DNA of 64,000 nt from Kordia jejudonensis (GCF_001005315.1 NZ_LBMG01000004.1:62001-126000), one strand, 5' to 3'. Shown: positions 18,262 to 27,692, numbered from the stretch's first letter. Translations and numbers: made by a program. The notes: generated from the sequence alone by a model not told the origin.

Positions 18262-20877
18262 ATGGGAACATCTACATTACAAATTGGAAAAAATATTATT
18301 AGTGTTGGGCGAGATTTTAAAGGGAATATTATAAATAACAATCCCAAAGAACTCTTCAGCAAAGTAAATCTCACGGGCTTTTCTAAAAACTATGTCAAAC
18401 CAACTATCGCATCTAGTATCTTACAGCGAGTTAATAATAAATTAATACTCATTGGAGGTGATTACGATTTTGATAAAGGCAGTCTTTTAAATTATTTAGC
18501 TGAGCAATTACATCAATCAACAAGTTTTGATGTTTATGAATGGGTAGGAGTAGCTGAACGACAAAGTTTTATATCGTCATTAAAAGGGCTGAAAGACGGT
18601 ATTGTTATATTTCAAAAATTACAACCACATCATTTGAATTATGATTTACTATTATTAGAAAAGATTGCACAGCAAAACCAATTGATATTCTTAACTAGTA
18701 CTGATATTCCTCAAAACGCATGGCAACTGTCCAGTGTATTACAACAAAAATATTGGTTACAATTAGATTCACAAAAAATAAGCTATGATGCTGTAGAATT
18801 AAAACAGTATTTAGCAAAAAAACTAAATAAAAATATTAAAGAAATTTCGTTTGCTAATGGGCTAAATAAAGTTGATGCTAATTCACAATTACCAGGTGGA
18901 AGTCTTACTCAATTAGCGAAAAATTTCTCCACTCCCGAACAGATAGACTTTTTTGTCAAAACACTTACACTTCAAAAAGGGAATATTGATATTAATATAA
19001 TTATGGACTGTTTAAAAGATACACTAGGTAAACAAGATACTCTAATGTACAAGTGGTTCCATTCATTACCTGCATTAGAACAATACGTCGCATTAAGTAT
19101 GGTATTGTTTAGTGATTTATATGACGATCAGTATTTTGAAGTTGCAAAAAAATTATCTAAAGAAGAATGGCAGTACAGCCATAATGGTTTAAAAGCATTA
19201 GATTATAGAGATATTGAAAAACTATTTAGTTTTTTTAAATATGATATTGTTGATAGGGAACATAGACTTATAAGAAACAAATATCCCAATCAACAAATTG
19301 AACTATTTAAAATTTCTTGGTATAGCCATAGAAGACACATAAAAATGGCTGTAGATATGGGAATAGACCTAGTCATTGAATCGTCAAAAGAAAATTATTT
19401 AAACTCAGAACTGTTTGGTAATGAGAATAGAAGAAGAATGTTAAGAAAATCAGTCACAAGTTTGCTTAGTGATTTGGGAAGAGTCTCAAAGACCTTGATT
19501 CAAACACCTCTTTTAACATTAGCTTCTCAAGACTCTATTGCTTCTCAAAATGTAGCTGCAGAAGCAATAGCAAAATGGAAAGAAATACCTGGCGGAGAAA
19601 AACAATTATTTGAATTTCTATCAAATTGGCAAGAAACTTCTAAATGGAAACCAATAATCATAGAATTAATTAAGGGACGAGAAAAAGTCTTGTCGCATGC
19701 TGTTTATCTAAGAGCAACAATTATTTTGACTATCGCTAAAGCTGCTAAATACGATACTCCAAATAAACTATCTATTGAGTTGATTGAGTTATTATTTTCA
19801 TTTATCGATGATACAAACGATTTGGTGAGAGATAGGTTTAGACAAACAATATCGGATATTTTAAGACTACATGCAGTACAATTTACTAAGCCTTTACAAT
19901 TAGGGAAAAAGACAATAGTTCCATTAGAAGAATTTTTAAAAAAAGAAGATTTAATATACCCAGTTGCAGTAGGGTTAGCTTTCGCTTATACTGAAAATCC
20001 CGATGTTACTGAAAAGATAATAGCTTCTTGCTTAAAACATTGCGCAAACAAGTTTTCAGATAGTAAAAAAACAAAGCTTACTGATAGAGATAAGTTAATG
20101 GCTGCTATGGTAATAACTTTAGGTAAAATTATTGAAATGAACGGTATACATACTTCAATTAATGGTAAGTTAATATATGATATTCTTAAAAGAATAAGAT
20201 TAGAAGAAAAAAATAATATCATAAAAAGGGTATTTGTAGATACAATTATGCAATTAACATTAGTAGGTACTAAGAATAAAAAACCGATAAAAATTTTATT
20301 GCCTAAATTGTCAAAACAAGAAAGAAACTATATTGTATCCGTAATTGGGGCACAATATATGGAAGAACGAAAAGAGCAATATGGTGGAGACCTTAAAATA
20401 AAGGTAGACAACATAACTTATGATAGTTGGAGGTTTATGGATAGACCATTTTTAAAAATAGAGCAATTAATGTTCGATTGGCTCAGAGAGGATTCTAAGA
20501 AATTAAAGCAATTAGCAACATTAGCATTTATTGAGTTTTCAGTGCTGCTTGAGTATAAAGAAAAAAAGAAACACAGATGGTTGAGAATAGTTGAAAAATT
20601 AAAAGCATTTTTTGAAAAAATAAGAGAAATGATTATGTCAATAGTTATTTTTAGATCTCCATTAATACGAGGATACTTTTCAGTTATAAATTTATTTTAT
20701 AGAATTTTCATTAGAATTACTATTTCAAAAGGAACTGCTAAAATTTTAGATGCTGTTATGCCTATAATTGCAAAAGACTATTTATCTAGTAGAAGATATA
20801 AAAGAGTAGTGATAAAAAAATGGAAGAGAGTTAGTGGGGACATTAAAAATGCGGCAAAGCTATTGAGTAAGTTTTAA
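18262..20877 (+). CDS. Large receptor-like protein with N-terminal RHIM-like motif and degenerate NTPase-like region
   Basis: 871 residues. Residues 5-27 (core LQIGKN, ending IINNN) match the C-terminal motif of the upstream protein. Residues 30-250 look like a STAND-type NTPase fold, with beta-strand 'KLILIGG', helix 'SLLNYLAEQL' and strand 'GIVIFQ'. However the Walker A position reads GGDYDFDKGS instead of GxxGxGKS/T, and no clear Walker B acid follows. The middle (about 380-720) is helical and HEAT-like. The C-terminal 150 residues are strongly basic, with hydrophobic stretches near 790-830. It is the second gene of a two-gene operon inside the island. It probably senses a trigger and templates assembly of the partner; this is inferred from architecture. 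Confidence 0.7.
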   Translation: MGTSTLQIGKNIISVGRDFKGNIINNNPKELFSKVNLTGFSKNYVKPTIASSILQRVNNKLILIGGDYDFDKGSLLNYLAEQLHQSTSFDVYEWVGVAERQSFISSLKGLKDGIVIFQKLQPHHLNYDLLLLEKIAQQNQLIFLTSTDIPQNAWQLSSVLQQKYWLQLDSQKISYDAVELKQYLAKKLNKNIKEISFANGLNKVDANSQLPGGSLTQLAKNFSTPEQIDFFVKTLTLQKGNIDINIIMDCLKDTLGKQDTLMYKWFHSLPALEQYVALSMVLFSDLYDDQYFEVAKKLSKEEWQYSHNGLKALDYRDIEKLFSFFKYDIVDREHRLIRNKYPNQQIELFKISWYSHRRHIKMAVDMGIDLVIESSKENYLNSELFGNENRRRMLRKSVTSLLSDLGRVSKTLIQTPLLTLASQDSIASQNVAAEAIAKWKEIPGGEKQLFEFLSNWQETSKWKPIIIELIKGREKVLSHAVYLRATIILTIAKAAKYDTPNKLSIELIELLFSFIDDTNDLVRDRFRQTISDILRLHAVQFTKPLQLGKKTIVPLEEFLKKEDLIYPVAVGLAFAYTENPDVTEKIIASCLKHCANKFSDSKKTKLTDRDKLMAAMVITLGKIIEMNGIHTSINGKLIYDILKRIRLEEKNNIIKRVFVDTIMQLTLVGTKNKKPIKILLPKLSKQERNYIVSVIGAQYMEERKEQYGGDLKIKVDNITYDSWRFMDRPFLKIEQLMFDWLREDSKKLKQLATLAFIEFSVLLEYKEKKKHRWLRIVEKLKAFFEKIREMIMSIVIFRSPLIRGYFSVINLFYRIFIRITISKGTAKILDAVMPIIAKDYLSSRRYKRVVIKKWKRVSGDIKNAAKLLSKF

Positions 20878-20907
20878 ATAGAGCTAGTTTAAATATCTCA
20901 AAATATA

Positions 20908-20953
20908 AAGAAGCCTCCATCAAATTGTTTAAACAATTTGGTAGAGGCTTCTT
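20908..20953. terminator. Bidirectional terminator between convergent operons
   Basis: Two 23-base arms (aagaagcctccatcaaattg... and its near-perfect complement) meet at a central 'tttaaa', with few mismatches and A/T-rich flanks. It lies between the receptor-like gene (plus) and the DUF4407 gene (minus). Confidence 0.75.
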
Positions 20954-21003
20954 CTTATGAAAATTCAAATATTATATTCTCTATAAATTAGAAAAAAATA
21001 TAA

Positions 21004-22068
21004 TCAAGGGCTAGTTTTATTTTTAGAAACAACCTGCATTTGTTTTTGGATTTTTTCAATGGCATCAGCAGGAAAAACTTGTTTTGGGTTTTGCTCTATG
21101 TCATTTAGTATATCATCCGTTTTAACAAAAATAAGCCCTCGATTTATTTCGGATTGTGCTTCTAACAATTCATCATAATCGGTTTTCTCCTTAAAAGCTT
21201 TCATTAAAGCAGGAAAAATTTCGATAAAAATGATCAATATTGCCAAAGCCCAAGAGATAATTTTAGTAGAATTTGCACGTTCAATAATATCAGAATGATC
21301 TTTTTCAGGAATACTTGTAATATTAGCTGTTTTTAGTCTTTGTAATGCTATATATCTTGAAAGTAAGTCTTGGGATGATAAGGAATCTATTTTATAAGTT
21401 TCTTTTACCTCTTTAATTAAAGTTGTTTTTTCTTTAGCAAAATCATTTTGTTCATCTTTTATTTTTTTTAATTGTTCGGAAGCTTCTAACGATTTCTTTA
21501 TAGCATTTTCACAAATTTCTCCACATCCTTTAACTGCCCCATTACTTCCTGTTAATTGATCATTTTTAATACTATCATATTTTCTTATTTCTGCTTCTTG
21601 AATAGAAATCCTTCTCCTAATATTAGCTTCAATGACATTTAAACGATCAGTTTCTTCTTTTATCTTCTCTATGTTAGGAGCATTTTTTTGTTTAAGTTCA
21701 TCAGCCAATTGCTCATTAATTCTTCCTTCAAGAATAGTAAGCTCTAAAGGAATAGATACTATCAATCCAATCATAATGGCTAGAGGAATTCTTGTCACTA
21801 CTGCCCATTTACTCTTAGCTGCAACAATTTCTCTATCAAAAGCCATAATAATGGCACAATATAGTAAGCCTCCTAAAATAGCAGTAGTATAACTATCAGT
21901 ATCATAATCGAAAGCCATTTTTAATGCATACGTTCCGGATATAAATGCTAAAATACCTGTAAATAAAACGAACATGCCCATAGAAGCTTGACTGTATTTT
22001 GCCTTTTTGCTACAGCCTTTAATCAATGCTGCATTTGTTTTTGATAAGAAATAAAATAATGTATTCAT
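21004..22068 (-). CDS. DUF4407 membrane protein
   Basis: 354 residues. Membrane helices at about 30-52, 62-82 and 92-112 are followed by a long charged coiled coil (about 115-250) and a fourth helix at about 268-290, then a cytoplasmic tail. 'GLLYCAIIMAFDREIV' and the general layout fit the DUF4407 family. It is the last gene of the minus-strand VWA, PP2C, kinase operon, only 2 bases after the kinase gene. The context suggests it is the membrane-anchored output or target of that phosphorylation module. The biochemical function of the family is not known to me. Confidence 0.8.
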   Translation of the reverse strand: MNTLFYFLSKTNAALIKGCSKKAKYSQASMGMFVLFTGILAFISGTYALKMAFDYDTDSYTTAILGGLLYCAIIMAFDREIVAAKSKWAVVTRIPLAIMIGLIVSIPLELTILEGRINEQLADELKQKNAPNIEKIKEETDRLNVIEANIRRRISIQEAEIRKYDSIKNDQLTGSNGAVKGCGEICENAIKKSLEASEQLKKIKDEQNDFAKEKTTLIKEVKETYKIDSLSSQDLLSRYIALQRLKTANITSIPEKDHSDIIERANSTKIISWALAILIIFIEIFPALMKAFKEKTDYDELLEAQSEINRGLIFVKTDDILNDIEQNPKQVFPADAIEKIQKQMQVVSKNKTSP

Positions 22069-22070
22069 AA

Positions 22071-24344
22071 TTATTGTTTTTTACGATTCCACTTGCGTTT
22101 TGAAGTATCTAGTTTGTTTGTTCTTTTTTGTAGAGCCTGATTGTTTCTATCATTTTTTTTAGAAAAAGAAGGTTTAGAGATAACTCCAACTTTTATAGTT
22201 TTTTTACCAATCACACCGAAGTGGCTTTTTGCTGTAATTGTAAAATCAGTATCTTTTTTGATTACTTTATCTAAATGTCCTTTAGCATTTACTTTTCCTA
22301 TATTCTGATTTAAAATAACTTCTTTGGAACTGCTAACATCCCATACAAGCCGTATAGTTTTTGCTGAAGTTGAAGATTTTAATCTACTTATTTCAAATAG
22401 TATTTTTGGTGGAGCTTTAGAGGTCTTTATCTGAATACTCTTCTTTGATAGCACTCCGAAATAACTCTTTGCATATATAGTATAAATGGTGTCTTTTTTT
22501 GGATGTGTTGTAAAACTTGATAAGTTAGTTAAGTTTTCTCCAGTACTTAATTGCAAGGAATAAGCATTTGAAATATTCCATTTTAGATGTACTGGAATCA
22601 GATGTTCTAAAAAGGTAATATTTGCTGTAAAACTATGTATTGTTGGTGCTTCCTTTGAGACTGTGACTTTTAGTGTTTCAATAGTTGTAACCTCAAAGTA
22701 ACTGACAGCTTTTAAATTATATACGGTATCTTTTTTTGGATCAACCTGAATGTATTTTAAATGTGTAACTTCTCCAATTCCATCAATGTATAGCTTAAAT
22801 GCTCCTTCAACTTGCCAGCCTAAAAATACTTTTGAGTCATCTTCACGGTGATTGATACTACTTTTGAAATACTTAATAATTGGAGGTTTCTTTGATACTC
22901 TTAATTGCAACTTTTGCTGTATTTTTTGTCCAAAATACCCATAGACAACTAGATGATATTCAGTATCTTTTTTAGGATTAACATTGCAATTATTTTTATT
23001 GGTTACATCGCCTACTTTTGTGATTTCAATTTTTTTAGCGCGTTCAACTTGCCAACTGAGTTTAGCAGGAAGATGATCTGTTAACATAGTTTTATTAGAA
23101 TTGAAAAATAAAATTTTAGGAGGTGTTGTGTCTATTTGTATAGCAACTTTAGCCTTAACAGACTTATTTCCATTGATAGCTTCTAAGGTGTATACGGTAT
23201 TTTTGATCGGAGTTACATTGATATGGTTTTGATTCTTTATTTCTTTACCATTGATACGTGTTTTTTGACAATCATTTACCTTCCAAGAAAGTAGAATTGG
23301 GTCTAAATTGTCACGTACTGTTTTATTTGCTTTGAACCAATGTATTTTTGGAGGCTTAAATAAAATAGTAGCAAATGTCGCTGCCCATTCTTGTAGTGAT
23401 GGCCTTCTAGTAGGGTAATCATATCCAACCTCAAAACACCTCAAAAATAAATTTTGAATCTCCTTTGGTAGAGATTTAAAAGATTTGTGAGGAGCAGGAA
23501 TTGATAAAAACTTACCTAGCTTTTTTCCGTTAGGAAAAAGTCCTTCTCTAATAAATTCTGATGTTGAGTGCAATGTTTTATGTGAAGCAGTGAATGGATG
23601 TATCCCTAATAATAATTGATAAGCTAAAACTGCATAGCAAAATCTATCCCATGATTCATTTTTATGTGTATGAGAAATTGTAGATAATTTTTTTTGATGT
23701 TCAGGAGGAATATATTCCTCTGTGAATGCTTCTGCATTAAATATAACTTTATTGTTTTTTGCTATCTGAATGCTATCTAAGTCAATTATGGACATTAGTC
23801 CATTCGAGCTTATTAAAATGTTATCAGGCTTAAAATCTACTAGAATATAGTTTTTGGTTTTATGAAGTGTATTCACTGCATTAGCAATATTGTAGCATAA
23901 TTTTAATCTAGTTTTTAAAGTATTCGTTTTATGGCGAGCAAATTTCTGCCATTTACCTTCTGTTTTAATGCTATGATGTAATTTTAGTTTGCATAAACAA
24001 CTTAATTTAATAGGAATTTCATTTAATTTAGAATCCCCTGCAATTGGCATAGTGAAGCCAACAAAGTGTCCTTTACGATACAAAAGTTCTAAAGGCCAGA
24101 TGAGGGTATTTTGAATTTCCGCTGAACTATTCTTTATAGGAGAATTTCTCACCATAAATTTAATTCTGTGTTCTAGCTTTTTTGCCTTTATTAATTTTTC
24201 ATTCGTTTCATGATAAAAAACTTTTGCAACAATATTCTTTTGACTACTCGTAAAGTAGTGAACACCTCCTTGGCCTCCAGATTTGAAAGGTTTATCTTCA
24301 ATGTACACTGTTTTACCTTTATCTGTAGTTAACTCTATTGGCAT
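22071..24344 (-). CDS. Protein kinase with five C-terminal Ig-like repeats (TerY-P type)
   Basis: 757 residues. The N-terminal kinase domain (about 1-325) has a glycine-rich loop 'GGQGG', ATP-binding Lys41 in 'VAKVF', a catalytic loop in which HRD is replaced by LVD (Asp170) with Asn175 ('DFKPDN'), and a DFG-equivalent Asp188-Leu-Asp190. Five repeats of about 75-80 residues follow (331-405, 408-485, 487-563, 567-641, 645-721). Each starts around 'PPKI..F', has a central Trp ('LSW', 'LGWQV', 'LKW') and ends in a 'KKDT.Y.L.A' strand, which gives an Ig-like beta-sandwich. A very basic tail ends the protein. There is no signal peptide or membrane helix, so the Ig-like array should be cytoplasmic. 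It lies between the PP2C gene (12 bases upstream) and DUF4407. Confidence 0.85.
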   Translation of the reverse strand: MPIELTTDKGKTVYIEDKPFKSGGQGGVHYFTSSQKNIVAKVFYHETNEKLIKAKKLEHRIKFMVRNSPIKNSSAEIQNTLIWPLELLYRKGHFVGFTMPIAGDSKLNEIPIKLSCLCKLKLHHSIKTEGKWQKFARHKTNTLKTRLKLCYNIANAVNTLHKTKNYILVDFKPDNILISSNGLMSIIDLDSIQIAKNNKVIFNAEAFTEEYIPPEHQKKLSTISHTHKNESWDRFCYAVLAYQLLLGIHPFTASHKTLHSTSEFIREGLFPNGKKLGKFLSIPAPHKSFKSLPKEIQNLFLRCFEVGYDYPTRRPSLQEWAATFATILFKPPKIHWFKANKTVRDNLDPILLSWKVNDCQKTRINGKEIKNQNHINVTPIKNTVYTLEAINGNKSVKAKVAIQIDTTPPKILFFNSNKTMLTDHLPAKLSWQVERAKKIEITKVGDVTNKNNCNVNPKKDTEYHLVVYGYFGQKIQQKLQLRVSKKPPIIKYFKSSINHREDDSKVFLGWQVEGAFKLYIDGIGEVTHLKYIQVDPKKDTVYNLKAVSYFEVTTIETLKVTVSKEAPTIHSFTANITFLEHLIPVHLKWNISNAYSLQLSTGENLTNLSSFTTHPKKDTIYTIYAKSYFGVLSKKSIQIKTSKAPPKILFEISRLKSSTSAKTIRLVWDVSSSKEVILNQNIGKVNAKGHLDKVIKKDTDFTITAKSHFGVIGKKTIKVGVISKPSFSKKNDRNNQALQKRTNKLDTSKRKWNRKKQ

Positions 24345-24356
24345 ATAATGAATGAT

Positions 24357-25199
24357 TTAAGTGTTAATAAGAGTACCTAAAATCATAGTTTTATCATCGG
24401 TTTCTTTTTGTAATGCTGTATTGCCATTTTCTAAAAAAGAACTCCATTTTTCTTGTATTTCTCCATCTGATAATTCATCAAAATACATTGATTTTAGTGC
24501 GTTTACACATGGTTTGAAAAACTTAGGAAATGGAAGGTTAGGATCATAGTATGATTCTTCATCTTCTTTCTTGTTGTAGCATTCCCAAGATGCTAATTCA
24601 CATCCATCAGACATCAAAGTAAATGAACTAATATTATCATTTATAATAGAAGTTTCTATTAAGTGTTCATTATCATTTAATAAGTCTGAAGTAATAAATA
24701 CGGTTTGACCTACTTGTTCTCCTTTAAATGGGATGAATAAGCTTTTCCAGTTTTCTGAAACATCGGCATAACCTGCTCTTCCGTCACCAATATGACATGT
24801 TAATATTCTATGCGGAGAAAAAAGAATAAGAATAAAAGTACACGCTAAAGATTTATATTCAAGTTTTTGTTCTTGTGAAAAATCATATAATTCCTCCTGT
24901 AGCTTTTTTATGAGCTCTAACATGTGTTCCTGCCATTCTTCATGAGTTATTTGAATATCTTTATTTAAACAAGATGTTTTTTCAATAAGAATGGTTATAT
25001 ATTCAATAGTTTTTTTGACAATAAACTCTGAACCCAAATGTGAATTATTACTTGAACCAGCTCCATCACATACTACTGCAATACCAGTTGTATCATTAAT
25101 TAATTTAAAATTATGAGCATCTTGACAAGGAATGCTACTTTCAATATGTGATTTTCCTACTAAAGAAGCTCCAACTATTTTCCACAATGACTTTGACAT
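24357..25199 (-). CDS. PP2C-family protein phosphatase (TerY-P type)
   Basis: 280 residues, soluble. PP2C metal-binding motifs are visible: 'QDAH' (Asp27), 'VVCDGAGS' (Asp45-Gly46), 'CHIGDGRAGY' in the middle and 'LMSDGCE' further on, with an Asp (in 'DDKTMILG') near the end. It should remove phosphate from Ser/Thr residues using Mn or Mg ions. It lies 10 bases after the VWA gene and 12 before the kinase gene, so phosphatase and kinase are made together and probably act on the same targets. Confidence 0.88.
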   Translation of the reverse strand: MSKSLWKIVGASLVGKSHIESSIPCQDAHNFKLINDTTGIAVVCDGAGSSNNSHLGSEFIVKKTIEYITILIEKTSCLNKDIQITHEEWQEHMLELIKKLQEELYDFSQEQKLEYKSLACTFILILFSPHRILTCHIGDGRAGYADVSENWKSLFIPFKGEQVGQTVFITSDLLNDNEHLIETSIINDNISSFTLMSDGCELASWECYNKKEDEESYYDPNLPFPKFFKPCVNALKSMYFDELSDGEIQEKWSSFLENGNTALQKETDDKTMILGTLINT

Positions 25200-25209
25200 A
25201 ATTGATATC

Positions 25210-25893
25210 TTAAATTGTTATTTGAAAAGGATTATCATTTTCGGATTTTGGACTGATATCAACATTGTCGCCATCGTGTGATGCAGCAATGGAGGACATA
25301 CTTGAGCTTAACCATTTAAAAAACTTAACAAAGTCTAATCCTTTTAATTTCAAAGGCTTGAATTGTGGGTGAGATATTTTTTCTAACATGTTCATATCAG
25401 CTCCCTCTACACCAAAAGCCCAAAAGTTAAATTTTTTATTGTCCACGCCTTGATTAACTTCAATAGACAAACCATCAATATCTTGACCGCCATCTGGATA
25501 TCCATCAGTCATTAATATTACATAAGGTCGATAATATGTCTGTCCTGTACTTTTGTACCATTTTTTTCGTTCTTCAATTAATCGCAAACCTTCTTTAGCG
25601 CCATCTACTAGTCTAGTGCTACCATTTATTTTTAGTTCAGGCATTTCAAAATTCTCCAGTAACGAAAAAGATTGAACTTCATCAATATCACTTCCAAATG
25701 TTACGATTGAAACTTCCAATCTATCACAGGCTGTTTCATCATTTAGTATTTCTTCTCTAAATTCTTTTAAGCCTTCGTTTAATTGTCTTATTGGTTTTCC
25801 ACTCATTGAGCCTGAAACGTCTAAAACAAGAACACAAGGACATTTTTGTTCGTAATTAATAGGTTCCTCACCTGCAAAATCATTATGTGCCAT
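25210..25893 (-). CDS. VWA-domain protein, TerY-like
   Basis: 227 residues, soluble. One von Willebrand A domain covers most of the protein. The MIDAS metal site is complete: DxSxS as Asp25-Val-Ser-Gly-Ser29, Thr in 'NGSTRLVDG' and Asp in 'LMTDGYPDGG'. Length and motif fit TerY of tellurium-resistance/stress systems. It leads an operon with PP2C, kinase and DUF4407, matching the TerY-P triad described by comparative genomics. The short C-terminal tail is polar. It probably recruits partners or substrates in a metal-dependent way. Confidence 0.88.
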   Translation of the reverse strand: MAHNDFAGEEPINYEQKCPCVLVLDVSGSMSGKPIRQLNEGLKEFREEILNDETACDRLEVSIVTFGSDIDEVQSFSLLENFEMPELKINGSTRLVDGAKEGLRLIEERKKWYKSTGQTYYRPYVILMTDGYPDGGQDIDGLSIEVNQGVDNKKFNFWAFGVEGADMNMLEKISHPQFKPLKLKGLDFVKFFKWLSSSMSSIAASHDGDNVDISPKSENDNPFQITI

Positions 25894-26169
25894 AATTATT
25901 ATTTTTTAAATTTTAATCAAGGAAAATAGAATATAAGAGAAGAGGTAATTTAGTTTGTAAACCCTTACTATTTTTTTATATAAACGTAATATGAGTTTAG
26001 TAATGAATTGATTAATTGTTAATATTTACAGAACTTCATATTTAAGAATAATTCATCTACATAAATCTAAAACTCAACTACACATTAAAGATATTGATCT
26101 ATCATTATCATAAATAAATATCTTTTTTATATAAATTCTAGGTAATAAAACTCTTAATTCCCCTAGAAG

Positions 26170-27534
26170 ATGAAACGAATAAAACTACCTATTAACCGAG
26201 GGCATAAAGGATTAATTATATTCTGTAATAAATGTAATAAAGCTTTCTCATGGACTAAGAAAAGTGAGAAAGACTTGGAGGGTAAAATTGTCACAAAAGA
26301 GCCTATATGTGCAAAAGATAAAACTAAATTTTCTTCCTGTCAGTTTTTTAAGATGCACCGTTTCAAAATTAAGGTGTTTATTCCTGGAAGTGGTGGGAAG
26401 TATAGAACGAAGAACTTAACAGTTACTAATTATAGTCAAGCTGTTTCAGCAGCTATATCTTTTGAAAAAGAAGTAAAACTAAGCTATCATAATTTGAATT
26501 CTAGCTTAAAAACTTATGGAAAAGAAATTTTGTTGTTAGATGCGCAAAAGGAATACAAAAATTACCTTTTAAATGTAAATATACCAGCACATCAAAAAAG
26601 AGAACGTACAAAAAAGCATATCAAAGAGATTGAATATTGCCTAAATTTATTTAACAGGGCATTGATGAAAAATCGAGTGAATATCTCTAAACTTAAAGTT
26701 AATTTAATTAAAGATGGGCACGTCGGAATATTTCACACACATTTATTAGAGAATATGTCATATTCTGCGGTGTCTTACAATAATAAAATGCAATACTTAA
26801 AAAGCTTTTTCACTTGGACTATTCAAGAATTTAGAATTGATTTATATAATCCATTTGATAAGGTAAGAAGAAGAAAGAGTGTATTAAGAAAAGAAATTAT
26901 CACTCTGGAAGAATATGAAGCGCTACTAGAAATTATATCTCCAAAAATAGGATTTCAAATGATACATGGAAAAAATAGAACGTATCGTAAGCAGCGTTAT
27001 AAACCGTATTTAAAAAATGGAATTGAACTTGGCTTATACACAGGAGCTAGGAGAGAAGAAATAGTACGATTAAAATGGAATATGATTCATGTTGAAAATA
27101 ACATCCCAGTTTTTATAGAAATAAGAAATTTCAAAGTAGAACGTCAGAAGGGAGATGGTTATAATGCTGATGTTGCACCTAAGATTATCCCTGTGATAAA
27201 AGGTTTGTCTGACTTGCTCAATAGAATGGGATATAAAGATAAAATTGGAACTGATGAACATATCTTATTTCCAGAGAGGAATATTACAATTGATGTTTTA
27301 AAAGATAATTTATCAAAAGGATTCAGTCATTTCTATAAGCTTCTCGATACGGGAAAAGAATTACAATTCAAACATTTGCGAAAAACATACCTAACTTATT
27401 TGGCAATGACGATGAAAGAAGATACTGGCTTTTTATCTTCTCATACTTCAAAAGAGGTTTTAAGAAGGCATTATATTAATGAAAATCTAGTATTGAAAGC
27501 TATGAGAGATGTTGAAATATTTAAGAAAAGATAG
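26170..27534 (+). CDS. Tyrosine-recombinase integrase of the island
   Basis: 454 residues. A Cys4 cluster (Cys19, Cys22, Cys47, Cys57) forms an N-terminal zinc-ribbon-like region. An AP2-like/SAM-like core-binding region (about 110-225) and the catalytic domain (about 235-454) follow. Catalytic residues are Arg294 ('TGARREEIV'), box II 'FKHLRKT' with Arg404, a 'SSHTS' His and nucleophile Tyr435 ('RRHYIN'). The residue three before Arg404 is Lys rather than the usual His. It lies at the right end of the island, pointing at the tRNA-Met about 160 bases away, the typical place for an element that integrates in a tRNA gene. It should catalyse integration and excision between the 48-bp repeats. 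Confidence 0.92.
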   Translation: MKRIKLPINRGHKGLIIFCNKCNKAFSWTKKSEKDLEGKIVTKEPICAKDKTKFSSCQFFKMHRFKIKVFIPGSGGKYRTKNLTVTNYSQAVSAAISFEKEVKLSYHNLNSSLKTYGKEILLLDAQKEYKNYLLNVNIPAHQKRERTKKHIKEIEYCLNLFNRALMKNRVNISKLKVNLIKDGHVGIFHTHLLENMSYSAVSYNNKMQYLKSFFTWTIQEFRIDLYNPFDKVRRRKSVLRKEIITLEEYEALLEIISPKIGFQMIHGKNRTYRKQRYKPYLKNGIELGLYTGARREEIVRLKWNMIHVENNIPVFIEIRNFKVERQKGDGYNADVAPKIIPVIKGLSDLLNRMGYKDKIGTDEHILFPERNITIDVLKDNLSKGFSHFYKLLDTGKELQFKHLRKTYLTYLAMTMKEDTGFLSSHTSKEVLRRHYINENLVLKAMRDVEIFKKR

Positions 27535-27667
27535 TAACCCCGAGGTCTTACCCTAAAGCTCTCTCTTGTAAAAGCCTGATTAAGTGATTTGTAGAATGAG
27601 TAAAAAAGAACAAAACAATACTCCTAAACGTACTGGAGTATTGAAAATGAAGCTGTTAAGAAATAAA

Positions 27668-27692
27668 TAACCCACTCAATATGAGTGGGTTA
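27668..27692. terminator. Hairpin terminator between integrase and tRNA-Met
   Basis: Arms 'taacccactca' and 'tgagtgggtta' pair perfectly around a short 'ata' loop. It can stop both the integrase transcript and the tRNA transcript coming from the other side. The matching interval left of the island was lost to the IS. Confidence 0.75.

Noticed and set aside
26170-27534. Conjugative transposon or prophage as the nature of the island
   Set aside because: Only an integrase is present; no relaxase, Tra, capsid, terminase or lysis gene is seen between the two attachment copies.
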